Assembly (NCBI GenBank): GCA_963848205.1
Contig: CAWKCV010000005.1
Location: forward strand, 517,185-581,184
DNA length: 64,000 bases
Direction: 5' to 3'
From: BOG-908 sp963848205
Lineage (GTDB): Bacteria; Pseudomonadota; Alphaproteobacteria; Acetobacterales; Acetobacteraceae
Shown here: positions 25,726 through 38,702 of the stretch, piece after piece
Layout of the letters: each line of letters opens with the position of its first letter
Position numbering within the stretch: position 1 is the stretch's first letter
Translations under genes and position numbers: made by a program
Notes under the pieces: model-generated
Told to the model about the DNA's origin: nothing
The model's database searches: none
The model's input: only the letters and a program-made list of their open reading frames with translations

Positions 25726-26280
25726 CTAGGGGCTGGCAGGCTTGGCCAATCGGACTGGGAGGGTGACGGCGAACGCGATCCTGATCGTGCGGCCGACCAG
25801 GCCGGGCAAGCCGGTTAAGCCGAAATCCTGGCGATGCAGGTCGCCGCGGGCCAGCATCTTCGCGCCATCGTTGACCAGCGACAGGCTGACCGGGCGCGTG
25901 GCACCGTGCATAGTCAGCAACCCTGTCGCGAGGCCGCCGCTGCAGGTGCCGTGATAGGTCATGTTGGGGAATGCGGCGGCATTGAGCAAACGCGGGCCGA
26001 GAGCCGTGCGAACACGGGCCGGGTCTGCCATGCTCAGGCTGGCGACATCGATGTCGAGCGCTACACTGCAAGCGTCGGCGTCGGCCGGGTCATACTGCAG
26101 TTCGCCATGGAAACGCGTAAAATGGCCGCCCAGCGGGAACAGTCCCATCGCAAAGGTGGTGAAGCTGATCTGCGTGCTCGCGGGCGTCAGATCGACTTGC
26201 ATGGTGTGAGGCGACGCGACCGGTGAAGCGGCAAGCACGAAGAACATCGAACATAGGCACACGGGCCGAAGCGGAGACAT
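25726..26280 (-). CDS. YceI-family periplasmic protein
   Basis: 184 residues: signal peptide (LCSMFFVLAASPVASP) followed by the YceI lipocalin-like domain, which in known members binds isoprenoid or other lipids. Visible: STQISFTTFAMGLFPLGGHF, LDIDVASLSMADPARV, AAFPNMTYHG, LTMHGATRPVSLSL, DFGLTGLPGLVGRTIRIAF. Divergent from the 3-hydroxybutyrate dehydrogenase gene. Confidence 0.85.
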   Translation of the reverse strand: MSPLRPVCLCSMFFVLAASPVASPHTMQVDLTPASTQISFTTFAMGLFPLGGHFTRFHGELQYDPADADACSVALDIDVASLSMADPARVRTALGPRLLNAAAFPNMTYHGTCSGGLATGLLTMHGATRPVSLSLVNDGAKMLARGDLHRQDFGLTGLPGLVGRTIRIAFAVTLPVRLAKPASP

Positions 26281-26413
26281 GCTGGCGAGAACTCCCGTGG
26301 CACGGCCCTGGATGGTGCCGCGTCAGCTAACCCGGTATGTGCAAGGCGCCCGGCCGCGGGTGATGAGAACGCGCCCGTTCTCCTGCGGTCGCATCGCCGG
26401 GCAGGGAGATTGC

Positions 26414-27199
26414 ATGAGCTTGCATGGCAAGGTGGCCATCGTCACCGGTTCGACCAGTGGCATCGGCTTGGGCATTGCGCACGCGCTAGCCGCCGAGGGT
26501 GCCGACATCATGCTCAACGGCTTCGGCACGGCCGACGCAATCGAGGCGCTGCGCGACGAGATCGCCGATGCCTACGGTGTGCGGGTGCACCACCACGCCG
26601 CCGACATGACCCGACCCTCGGAAATCGCGGCCCTGGTGGCCACCGCAGACCGCGAACTGGGCGGCGCGCATATCCTGGTCAACAACGCGGGCATCCAGCA
26701 TACGGCGTCGATCGCGGATTTCCCGACGGAGAAGTGGGACGCGCTGATCGCAGTCAACCTGTCGGCCGCTTTCCACGCCATGCAGGCGGCGATCCCGTTG
26801 ATGAAAGCAGGCGGCTGGGGTCGCATCATCAACATCGCCTCGGCGCACGGGCTGGTGGCCAGTGCCCAGAAATCGGCCTACGTCGCGGCCAAGCACGGCT
26901 TGGTGGGGCTGACGAAGGTCGCCGGAATCGAGCTCGCGGGTGACGGCATCACCTGCAACGCCATCTGCCCCGGCTGGGTGCTCACCCCGCTGGTGCAGGC
27001 CCAGATCGACGCGCGGGCCGCGGCAAGCGGCCGCCCGGCCGCCAATATCGAGCACGATCTGCTCGCCGAGAAGCAGCCCCTGCTGCAGTTCACCAAGCCA
27101 GCCCAGATCGGCGCACTGTGCGTGTTCCTGTGTTCGGAAGCGGCGAGCACGATGACTGGCGTGCCGCTCTCCATCGACGGCGGCTGGACGGCAGGCTGA
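26414..27199 (+). CDS. 3-hydroxybutyrate dehydrogenase (SDR)
   Basis: Short-chain dehydrogenase of 261 residues, best fit D-3-hydroxybutyrate dehydrogenase, which converts 3-hydroxybutyrate to acetoacetate in poly-hydroxybutyrate or ketone metabolism. Start ATG 26414 follows GGGAGATTGC. TGSTSGIGLGIAHALAA (cofactor site), LVNNAGIQHTASIADFPTEK, IINIASAHGLVASAQKSAY with Ser and Tyr-x3-Lys (YVAAK), and NAICPGWVLTPLVQAQI. The HGLVAS and GIQH stretches are characteristic. The next gene starts 3 bases on, suggesting one transcript. Confidence 0.88.
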   Translation: MSLHGKVAIVTGSTSGIGLGIAHALAAEGADIMLNGFGTADAIEALRDEIADAYGVRVHHHAADMTRPSEIAALVATADRELGGAHILVNNAGIQHTASIADFPTEKWDALIAVNLSAAFHAMQAAIPLMKAGGWGRIINIASAHGLVASAQKSAYVAAKHGLVGLTKVAGIELAGDGITCNAICPGWVLTPLVQAQIDARAAASGRPAANIEHDLLAEKQPLLQFTKPAQIGALCVFLCSEAASTMTGVPLSIDGGWTAG

Positions 27200-27202
27200 T
27201 CC

Positions 27203-28189
27203 ATGAGCGTTCTCGTCACGGGTGCTGCAGGCTTCATCGGCTATCACGCGGCGGCCGCGCTGCTGGGCCGCGGCGAGCAGGTGATCGGCATCGACAATCT
27301 GAATGACTATTATGACGTGCGGCTCAAACAGGCGCGCCTGGCCCGGCTGGCCGGGCCGGGTTTCACGTTCGTGCAGGCCGACGTGGCCGACCGGGATGCC
27401 ATGTTCGCGCTGGCCGACGACGGGATCACCCATGTGCTGCATCTCGCGGCACAGGCGGGTGTGCGCTTCTCCATGATCGACCCGTATGCCTATGTCAGCG
27501 CCAACGTGATGGGCCAGGTGGTGATGCTGGAACTATGCCGCCGCCTGAAACGCCTCGCGCATTTCACCTATGCCAGTTCGTCGTCGGTTTACGGGTTGAA
27601 CCGCGAATTGCCGTTTGAGGAAGAGGCGCGCGTCGACACGCCCTCGTCGCTGTATGCCGCGACGAAACGCTCGGGTGAGCTGATCAGCCACGCCTACACT
27701 CATCTGTATGGATTGCCGCAGACGGGGTTGCGGTTCTTCACCGTGTATGGACCATGGGGAAGGCCGGACATGGCCTATTTCGGTTTTGCGGAAGCCATCA
27801 TGGCGGGGCGGCCAATCACGCTCTACGAGGGCGGCACGCTGCGTCGCGACTTCACCTATATCGACGACATCGTCGCCGGGGTGCTCGGCGCTCTCGACAG
27901 ACCGCCGCCGGCGGGCGCCGCACCGCGCGTTCTCAACATCGGCAACAATCGCAGCGAGACCGTGAACCGGCTCGTGGAATTGCTCGAACAGTCGCTCGGC
28001 CGGCGTGCGGTCATAGAGGAAGTGGCCCGCCCTGCCGCCGATGTTGAAGCGACGTGGGCGAGCGTGGATGCGATTGCATCTTTGACCGGATATGCGCCGA
28101 CGACGCCACTTTCTGTCGGGATACCTCGTTTTGCCGACTGGTTCTTGCGATATCGCGCGCAGTCGAATGAAACCCTGTCATTGGATTGA
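27203..28189 (+). CDS. NAD-dependent nucleotide-sugar epimerase
   Basis: Extended SDR of 328 residues, closest by eye to UDP-glucuronate 4-epimerases. VTGAAGFIGYHAAAALLGRG (NAD site), DNLNDYYDVRLKQARL (typical of UDP-GlcA epimerase), HLAAQAGVRFSMIDPYAY, SSSSVYGLNRELPF and YAATKRSGE (Tyr-x3-Lys). Would supply UDP-galacturonate or a similar sugar for envelope polysaccharide. The -35 box of the rRNA promoter overlaps its stop codon. Confidence 0.87.
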   Translation: MSVLVTGAAGFIGYHAAAALLGRGEQVIGIDNLNDYYDVRLKQARLARLAGPGFTFVQADVADRDAMFALADDGITHVLHLAAQAGVRFSMIDPYAYVSANVMGQVVMLELCRRLKRLAHFTYASSSSVYGLNRELPFEEEARVDTPSSLYAATKRSGELISHAYTHLYGLPQTGLRFFTVYGPWGRPDMAYFGFAEAIMAGRPITLYEGGTLRRDFTYIDDIVAGVLGALDRPPPAGAAPRVLNIGNNRSETVNRLVELLEQSLGRRAVIEEVARPAADVEATWASVDAIASLTGYAPTTPLSVGIPRFADWFLRYRAQSNETLSLD

Positions 28190-28214
28190 CACGCTTCGAT
28201 GTGGGGCCTAGATA
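28186..28214 (+). promoter_or_regulatory. rRNA operon promoter (TTGACA-N17-TAGATA)
   Basis: TTGACA at 28186-28191 and TAGATA at 28209-28214 with an ideal 17-base spacer. It is the only strong promoter I see before the 16S gene. The -35 box contains the TGA stop of the epimerase gene, so the two units are packed without a gap. Confidence 0.75.
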
Positions 28215-28686
28215 GCGCTTCACCGGCGCGGTTGCTGCAGAAACTTCTTGCGGTGTTGTGTTGGATCCATTAGCTTCTCCGACCTTGCCTTTGGGTGAGT
28301 TGGTTAAGTTTTTTAGCTAGGCTGGTTTCGGGGTTTGCTCTGGGTTTGGGGCGGCTTTGTTGTCTGGTTTGTTCTTTGAGAAGTGAATCTGAGAGGAAGG
28401 GATACGTTGGCGGCGTCCTGTAGCGGCTGTGTGAGAGCATGGCTGTGGTGGAGGTAGTTTGGGATTGGCGTGAGTATTTGGGGTTTTGCTCCGGACTGAT
28501 GTCGGTTATGCTACTTCGGGATGGTGTTGATGTATTCATTTATATTGATGCTTTGATTTGGAGTGGTTGTTGATGCTGCGCCCCTCGCGTGGCGGAGGCG
28601 ACCGATGGGTTTGGGGTCTGTTCGTTTATTATATGGTTGTATTGGTTTGGCTTTTCGGCTGGGCTGGTATTTTGCTGTATGATGAT
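28215..28686 (+). other. rRNA operon leader, G+T-rich, with a boxA-like site
   Basis: About 470 bases without a convincing gene. The + strand is strikingly poor in C and A for long stretches. TGTTCTTTGAG at 28370-28380 resembles the rRNA antitermination boxA. Sequences flanking 16S should form the processing stem. Confidence 0.55.
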
Positions 28687-30177
<1,491 letters not shown>

Positions 30178-30442
30178 AAGGATGCTGGCTGACGACGAGG
30201 TCTCACGACCGGATCTTGGCGAGCTCCAACAAGTCCTCAGCCGGATGGTTGAGGCGGACTCTGCTCCTGGTCATGCGAGCTGGATCTGGGCTGCCTTCAT
30301 CGGGCGCCGTCAACGTATCCCTTCCCCGTAGAACAGTATGTGTCTGTTGGCCGCGCGGATGGCTGATGTGTGCTGGCACCATGATTGCTTCGGCACTGGA
30401 GCGCGCGCCTGCTTTGGATTGGGCGGGTTAGCGACTGCATGT

Positions 30443-30519
<77 letters not shown>

Positions 30520-30541
30520 GTCGGCTTATTGGCACGCCATT

Positions 30542-30617
30542 GGGGGCTTAGCTCAGCTGGGAGAGCACCTGCTTTGCAAGCAGGGGGTCATCGGTTCGAT
30601 CCCGATAGTCTCCACCA
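30542..30617 (+). tRNA. tRNA-Ala (TGC)
   Basis: 76 nt with encoded CCA. Acceptor GGGGGCT pairs with AGTCTCC including two G-U pairs; anticodon loop TTTGCAA gives TGC; T-arm ATCGGTTCGATCCCGAT. Second spacer tRNA. Confidence 0.96.
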
Positions 30618-31030
30618 CCCTGTTGGGTGGTGTTGAGGCTTTCGATGCGTTGGTTTCTACGGAGAAGATTGTGTTCGGCAGTTCTGGTCTGGCTCCCGAG
30701 AGCGTGGGGTTGGGCTGGTATCCGTTGCCGTTCTCTCGGGTGGGGCTTGGCTGTGTGGGCGGTCGTTGTTGGTCTTTGTATTGTGAATCAGGTTCTGGTG
30801 CGTCTCTGGGCGTGCTGCGGTCAGCCAGTCTGACCGGATGTCCGTGGGTGAGAACCTGCGGCTCCAAGACCGCGGCGACATACGATCAGAGGCGTTGAAA
30901 AGCTGAGATAAGATGTGTATTGCTCGAGCAGGAGCGGACGCGTGGGAGTATTTGCGGTGCCTAGCCGTGATATTTCAATGGCGTGTTTTGCTTCTGTGCA
31001 TGGTGTTGGTGGCTTCGGCACTGCCGGTAC
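30618..31030 (+). other. 16S-23S spacer, 3' part
   Basis: About 410 bases between tRNA-Ala and 23S with no gene. Open frames on either strand here have no recognisable content. Expected to hold processing stems and a second boxA. Confidence 0.6.
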
Positions 31031-33882
<2,852 letters not shown>

Positions 33883-34076
33883 GTCGGTTGCCAGGGAAGA
33901 GTTGCAGTTGTCGGAGAGATCTGCGGCTGCGGCGATACCTTGCGCGACACACCATGCATAGAAGCAAGACACGTCGCTCGCGCGTGTCCGACGCACCAGA
34001 CACTCTGCCATGCCCTCTTCACCAGAATTTGCGATCGCACGATCGTCGCCTGATCCCTGAACAGGTGCTTTGGACG

Positions 34077-34193
34077 ACCTGGTGGCCATTGCGGGGAGCC
34101 TGCACCCGATCCCATCCCGAACTCGGCCGTGAAAACCCCCAGCGCCTATGATACTACGTCTCAAGACGTGGGAAAGTCGGTCGCCGCCAGGTC
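34077..34193 (+). rRNA. rrf: 5S ribosomal RNA
   Basis: About 117 nt. CCTGGTGGC at the 5' end pairs with GCCGCCAGG at the 3' end. Internal CCCGATCCCATCCCGAACTC is the conserved 5S core. Lies about 200 bases after 23S. Confidence 0.93.
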
Positions 34194-34252
34194 TTCCAAA
34201 GCACCTCATTAGTCGAACACGTCCAGTGGCCGGTCTAACCAGCCACTGCCGA

Positions 34253-34329
<77 letters not shown>

Positions 34330-34352
34330 CCGATGATACTACACCATCAATT

Positions 34353-34394
34353 CCCGCTTCGGCGCCCGTTTGGGCACTGGAGCGGGGTTTTTTG
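34353..34394 (+). terminator. Rho-independent terminator of the rrn operon
   Basis: CCCGCT pairs with AGCGGG, with an inner GCCC-GTTT-GGGC hairpin, followed by GTTTTTTG. It lies 23 bases after tRNA-fMet. Confidence 0.8.
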
Positions 34395-34543
34395 TTTGGG
34401 GATTGTCGAGCCAGCGCCGGCCGCTGAAAGGACGTATCCATCCGGTGAGTCTTTCAATTACCCACAACTGCCCAACGCTGCCGCGTTTGCGCGGCGCGAA
34501 TCGCGTGTGATTCCTTGTCCAGCACTGATTCGGGGGTGGTGCT

Positions 34544-34739
34544 ATGGACGAGGGTCATACTGCTTGGCTTGATGGAGAGCTTTCCGCCTGCAAGCTTGCC
34601 GACGAACGCTTAACAAAGCGGCTTCGTAAGCTGCTGGGACAGATCGGAGGGGCGATGGGCCAGAGCATACCCTTTGCCTGCCAGGACTGGGCGAATGCCA
34701 AGGGGGCATACCGCTTTCTGTCCAATGATCGGGTCATCG
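34544..34739 (+). pseudogene. Remnant of an IS4/Tn5-type transposase N-terminus
   Basis: Encodes about 65 residues of the Tn5-like transposase DNA-binding domain (LADERLTKRLRKLLGQIG; SIPFACQDWANAKGAYRFLS), then is cut at the edge of the IS3 element. The rest of the transposase is not found on the other side, so this is a dead fragment. Codons after 34740 belong to the IS3 end. Confidence 0.8.
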
Positions 34740-34799
34740 TGAGCTGCTGCCGGTTTGGCGGACACCGAGTTAAGGTTTTCACCTGATCGGAGGTCGAGG

Positions 34800-35090
34800 A
34801 TGCAGCGCCGGATATTCAGCCGTGAGTTCAAGCTTGAGGCCATTAAGCTGATCAAGGAGCGTGGCGTTGCGGTTGCTCAGGCGGCCCGTGACATTGATGT
34901 GGCGGAGAGCGTGTTGCGGCGCTGGCTCCGGGAAGGAGTGGCGGATTCGCAGCAAGCCTTCCCCGGGCACGGCCAGGTCAAGCCGGAGCAGCAGGAGCTG
35001 ACCCAGCTCCGCCGTGAAGTTGCCAAGCTGAAGGCGGAGCGCGACATCCTAAAAAAAGCCGCGGCCTACTTTGCCAGGGAGTTGACGTGA
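34800..35090 (+). CDS. IS3-family transposase OrfA
   Basis: 96 residues from ATG 34800 (GGAGG upstream). Helix-turn-helix DNA-binding protein (RREFKLEAIKL-like block FSREFKLEAIKLIKERGVAV; VLRRWLREG) with a C-terminal leucine-zipper-like coil (LTQLRREVAKLKAERDILK). An A7 run followed by G at 35051-35058 sits near the end, a typical -1 slippage site giving the OrfAB transposase. Confidence 0.88.
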   Translation: MQRRIFSREFKLEAIKLIKERGVAVAQAARDIDVAESVLRRWLREGVADSQQAFPGHGQVKPEQQELTQLRREVAKLKAERDILKKAAAYFARELT

Positions 35091-35953
35091 AGTTCGGCTT
35101 CGTGGCGAAGCACCGAGGGGTCTGGCCGGTGCGTTGGCTCTGCGAGGCGCTCGGTGTCTCGCGCAGCGGCTTTCATGCCTGGCTTTCCCGGCAGCAGGGC
35201 GCCAGAGCTGTCGCAGACGAGGCGCTGACGGCGCGTGTGCGGGCCAGTTTTGTGGTCAGTGACCGAACCTATGGCGCCAGGCGGGTGTGGCATGACGTGC
35301 TTGCCGGAGGCGCTTCCTGCGGCTTGCATCACGTCGAGCGGCTGATGCGGGAAGAGGCTTTACGGGCGCGACCGCGCAGGCGTGGGCTTCCGGCGGATAC
35401 GGGCGAGCGATCCCGCGCGGCGATCGCGGCCAATGTGCTGGATCGTCAGTTTGAGGCCGCGGCGCCAAACCTGCGATGGGTGGCGGATTTCACCTACATC
35501 TGGACAGCCGAAGGATGGCTCTACGTGGCGGCTGTCATCGATCTGTTTTCACGCCGCGTGGTTGGCTGGTCGATGAACGCCGCTATGACAGCGCAGCTGG
35601 TGGCGGACGCGCTGATGATGGCGATCTGGCGACGCGGCAGACCAAATGCGTTGCTTCATCATTCTGACCAGGGCAGCCAATACACCAGCGAGCAATTTCA
35701 GAAGCTGATGGCCGACAATGGTGTTGTCTGTAGCATGAGCCGCTCGGGCAACGTCTGGGACAACGCCGCCATGGAAAGCTTCTTCTCCTCGCTCAAAACC
35801 GAACGCACAGCGCGCAAAGTCTACCGCACCCGCGATCAGGCACGTGCTGACGTGTTCGACTACATTGAGCGTTTCTACAACCCGCGGCGACGCCACTCGA
35901 CCATCGGCTATCTCAGCCCTATGGAGTTCGAGCGGATCGCAGCCGCGAGCTAA
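35087..35953 (+). CDS. IS3-family transposase OrfB (DDE integrase core)
   Basis: 288 residues from GTG 35087, overlapping orfA by GTGA; it lies in the -1 frame and that frame is open back through the A7 slippage site. DDE residues: Asp in RWVADFTYIWTAEG, Asp in LLHHSDQGSQYTS, Glu in MESFFSSLKTE. Also FYNPRRRHSTIGYLSPMEFE at the C-terminus. All catalytic parts look intact, so the element may be active. Confidence 0.92.
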   Translation: MKFGFVAKHRGVWPVRWLCEALGVSRSGFHAWLSRQQGARAVADEALTARVRASFVVSDRTYGARRVWHDVLAGGASCGLHHVERLMREEALRARPRRRGLPADTGERSRAAIAANVLDRQFEAAAPNLRWVADFTYIWTAEGWLYVAAVIDLFSRRVVGWSMNAAMTAQLVADALMMAIWRRGRPNALLHHSDQGSQYTSEQFQKLMADNGVVCSMSRSGNVWDNAAMESFFSSLKTERTARKVYRTRDQARADVFDYIERFYNPRRRHSTIGYLSPMEFERIAAAS

Positions 35954-35981
35954 ACAGCGTGTCCACCAAACCGGCAGCAGC

Positions 35982-36521
35982 TCATCTGGACGATATCGGG
36001 TCGAGGCCGGCTGAAGGCTCGTCCAGGAACAGCATGTCCGGCTCCAGCGCCAGGGCGCGCGCCAGCCCTACCCGCTTGGCCATGCCGCCGCTGAGATCGG
36101 CCGGCATCGCATCCCCGCCAGTATCGAGCCCGACAAGCGCGAGCTTCAGTTTTGCGAGCGCTGCGATGTCGGCAGCCTTCAGTTTGGAAAACATCTGCAA
36201 CGGCAGGGAAACATTCTGTTCGGCGGTCATGGAGCTCCACAGCGCGCCGCCCTGGAACAGCACGCCGAAGCGGCGGCCGATGTCGGCCTGGCGCGCCTGG
36301 GTCGCTGCCCAGTAATCTTCCGCGCCGAACAGGACCTGGCCAGCGCTTGGCCGCAGCAGGCCGATCAGCGCCTTCAGCAGCGTACTCTTGCCGCAGCCGC
36401 TGCCACCCATGATGGCGAAGATTGATCCAGCACGCACATCGAAGCTGATCTTGTGCTGGACCGGCTTGCTGCCGTAGCCGATTGCGAGGTTGGTCGCCCT
36501 GAGCTTGGTTGCTTGCTGCAT
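35982..36521 (-). pseudogene. mlaF: MlaF-type ABC ATPase truncated by the IS
   Basis: Phospholipid-transport ABC ATPase missing its C-terminus. Present: Walker A GGSGCGKST, signature LSGGMAKRVG, Walker B and D-loop DMLFLDEPSAGLDP. The frame then reads ISSR and stops at TGA supplied by the IS end, leaving 179 of about 260 residues; the H-loop and C-terminal helices are gone, so it is probably inactive. It follows mlaE by 4 bases. The mlaD gene expected next is absent beyond the IS. Confidence 0.85.
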
Positions 36522-36525
36522 GGGT

Positions 36526-37662
36526 TCAAAAATTCAGCGCGTTGGCGCACACGGCAAATACCGCGTCCAGCGCAATCACGCCGACGATGCCGGCGACCAC
36601 CGCGCTGGTGGCCGCGTGGCCCACATCCGCAGCGCTCTTGCCGGCGCGGAGTCCGATCCTGCAGCCTGCAATGGCGATCAGTGCGCCGAATGCGATGCTC
36701 TTGCCAAAGCCGAACAGAACCTGGCCACCGGACACTGCGCCCAACAACTGTGTCTGGAAGCTTGCGGCGGAGAGATGGAGCATGGCGACGGAAACGATGA
36801 ACCCGCCGAAAATACCGATGGCGCTGGCATAAAGATACAGCAGCGGCATCATCGCCGTTAGCGCCAGGATACGCGGCAACAGCAAGTAGTCCTGGATGGG
36901 GATGCCGATCACCCGCAACGCGTCGATCTCTCCGGTGCCTTGCATGCTGGCGATCTCAGCCGCATAGGCGCCGCCGGTACGCCCGGCCATGACGATGGCG
37001 GTCATCAAGGCGGCCATCTCCCGCACCACGGAAACGCCCACCAGATTGGCCACATAGATGTCTGCACCGAACCGGCGGAGCTGCACGGCGCCTACGAAGG
37101 CGAGGATGCCGCCGACGAGCAGATTGACCACGGCCACGATCGGCAGCGCGCTGATGCCAGCATCGCGCATGGCCGATAGCAGGTCTGTTGAGCGCATGCG
37201 GGCGCGCCCGGCCAGTGCGGCGGCTGCGCGCAATACGCTTTCGCCGACAAGCGCACTGATTTCGGTGAGTTCCGCGAAGAAGCCGGTGGCGACCAAGCCG
37301 AGGCGGGCGACCCATACGGGACGCTTGCGGGCGGGCGACGACGCTGTGGTGTCTTGCGGCAGCAACGCCAGAAGGCGCTGGGCTGGCTCCGGCAGGCCGG
37401 AGGCGTCGAAAGCGACATTGCTTGCGGCGGCGCGCTGCCGGAGGTCGGCCAGAAATACCAGGAGCGAGCTGTCCCAGGTGCCCAACGCGCCGGTGTCGAA
37501 AGACAGCTTCTCTGACGCGGCAGGCGGCGGAGGCGGCGGCGGCGCGAGATTGGAGGTGACGGACCAGTCGCCCGCAAGCACGATGCAAGACGCATCGCCG
37601 TTCTCGCGGGCAGACCAGGACGGTACCCGCGCCGGAGTGGGCGCGGGCTGAACACACTGCAA
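36526..37662 (-). CDS. mlaE: MlaE-type ABC permease with N-terminal STAS-like domain
   Basis: 378 residues. N-terminal ~110 residues resemble a STAS/anti-sigma antagonist-like domain (CIVLAGDWSVTSNL; LLVFLADLRQRAAA; VAFDASGLPEPAQRLLALL), as in many alphaproteobacterial MlaE fusions. The C-terminal MlaE permease follows, with several membrane helices (ALPIVAVVNLLVGGILAFVG; QDYLLLPRILALTAMMPLLY; LFGFGKSIAFGALIAIAGC). In the Mla system it forms the inner-membrane channel moving lipid between membranes. Start TTG 37662 is uncertain. With mlaF truncated and mlaD lost, this system is likely broken here. Confidence 0.83.
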   Translation of the reverse strand: MQCVQPAPTPARVPSWSARENGDASCIVLAGDWSVTSNLAPPPPPPPAASEKLSFDTGALGTWDSSLLVFLADLRQRAAASNVAFDASGLPEPAQRLLALLPQDTTASSPARKRPVWVARLGLVATGFFAELTEISALVGESVLRAAAALAGRARMRSTDLLSAMRDAGISALPIVAVVNLLVGGILAFVGAVQLRRFGADIYVANLVGVSVVREMAALMTAIVMAGRTGGAYAAEIASMQGTGEIDALRVIGIPIQDYLLLPRILALTAMMPLLYLYASAIGIFGGFIVSVAMLHLSAASFQTQLLGAVSGGQVLFGFGKSIAFGALIAIAGCRIGLRAGKSAADVGHAATSAVVAGIVGVIALDAVFAVCANALNF

Positions 37663-37673
37663 CGGGCGTGCTG

Positions 37674-38324
37674 TTACTCCACCATTAGATCGTTCACCAC
37701 GCTTGTCGCACCTGGTGCCGCCCAGGCCGTTTCCGCGGCTACCTGACGATCATGCCAGGAACTTACGGTGCCGGTCAGCTTGATAGCGCCGCCATTCGCG
37801 CTGACCTTGATGGTGTCACCATCAAAGAACCACGACCGATGCAGCGCATGCATGATGTCGTCGCTGATGTTGCTGGTGCTGACACGCGGGCTGAGGACCA
37901 CCTGATCCGACACGCCGACCACGCCCATCAGGGGCCGGATGGCGGCCACGGCGGCAACCTTCTGGTAATGCCACTCGACTGTGCCCGTGAGTGTGACCCA
38001 GCCTTTTTCCACCTGCACCTTGATGGTGTCGCGCGGCACTGACACGTCCCAGGCGAGACGGCTGACGGCAGCGGCGGCGATATCGTCGTCTCCGCGCTTG
38101 CCGTCGAAAGCCAGCCGAACCTCGATCTCCTCGGCCACTGCGCGCACGCCCTTGACGCGGCGGGCCGCATCTTCGGCCGCATGCTTCTGAACGAAGGAGT
38201 TCACGTGGCCGGACAGGGTGACCACGCCATTATCCGCGGTAACGCCGATGTGGGAGGCGGTGATGCTCGGCTCCCAACCGAGTTCTGCGGTGACGGCCTG
38301 CTGAAGGTTGGTGTCCTCGGACAT
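37674..38324 (-). CDS. Triple BON-domain protein
   Basis: 216 residues from ATG 38324 (AAGGA upstream). Three BON domains, at about residues 5-70, 78-145 and 150-216, each with the pattern of a helix, then VTLSGHV-, WVTLTGTV- or IKLTGTV-like strands, ending in VVNDLMVE. BON domains bind phospholipid or membranes (OsmY-like) and are often stress-induced; no signal peptide is seen, so it may be cytosolic. Upstream motif TAGGTAGTTTCCGA at 38423-38436 is shared with the gene at 40250. Confidence 0.86.
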   Translation of the reverse strand: MSEDTNLQQAVTAELGWEPSITASHIGVTADNGVVTLSGHVNSFVQKHAAEDAARRVKGVRAVAEEIEVRLAFDGKRGDDDIAAAAVSRLAWDVSVPRDTIKVQVEKGWVTLTGTVEWHYQKVAAVAAIRPLMGVVGVSDQVVLSPRVSTSNISDDIMHALHRSWFFDGDTIKVSANGGAIKLTGTVSSWHDRQVAAETAWAAPGATSVVNDLMVE

Positions 38325-38702
38325 GGAAGTTTTCCTTACGATGACGCACAAGCTAGTGGTGCAGCAACCTGCTGCGCTTGGCGCAAGCAATAGGTGATGC
38401 CGGTGGGCGCCCGGCGGCAGCCTCGGAAACTACCTAGATGCATTTGGAGGAGCTTGTGGAAAGGCGCGCGTCCTTTACAGAGCTCGTTGGGACAAAGCGT
38501 TCGGCATACTGCGTCAGGTCGATATTCTCGAGGGCGAATTAGCTGGGGAATTGCTCATGAACACCTGTGGCGGGTTGTAGGCCGGTCACGATGGCGGCCG
38601 CAGCGTCGAGACAGCGGGGGAGGCTCCATATCGTCCAGGGCAATTGGCGCCGAAAGGCGCATCCAATCGTTCGGGCAGTGCGCCTCTACTAGTGCGCCTC
38701 TA
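38325..38702. other. Region without a convincing gene
   Basis: About 380 bases with no coding region I can support. It holds the upstream motif copy at 38423-38436 and two tandem copies of GTGCGCCTCTACTAG near 38685-38705, a short direct repeat just after the end of the CheB-like pseudogene. Confidence 0.5.

Larger units (their letters stand above)
34740..35984 (+). mobile_element. Complete IS3-family insertion sequence
   Basis: 1245 bp flanked by 26-bp inverted repeats: left 34740-34765 starts TGAGCTGCTGCCGGTTTGG, right 35959-35984 is its reverse complement with one mismatch. Contains orfA and orfB joined by a likely -1 frameshift. The bases just outside (left TCG, right TCT) show no target duplication, so the two flanks are probably not the original insertion site. 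Confidence 0.9.

Noticed and set aside
34395..34543. Coding sequence between the rrn terminator and the transposase fragment
   Set aside because: Too short and without conserved content.
34737..35988. Target-site duplication of the IS3 element
   Set aside because: Three to four bases on either side of the inverted repeats do not match (TCG versus TCT).
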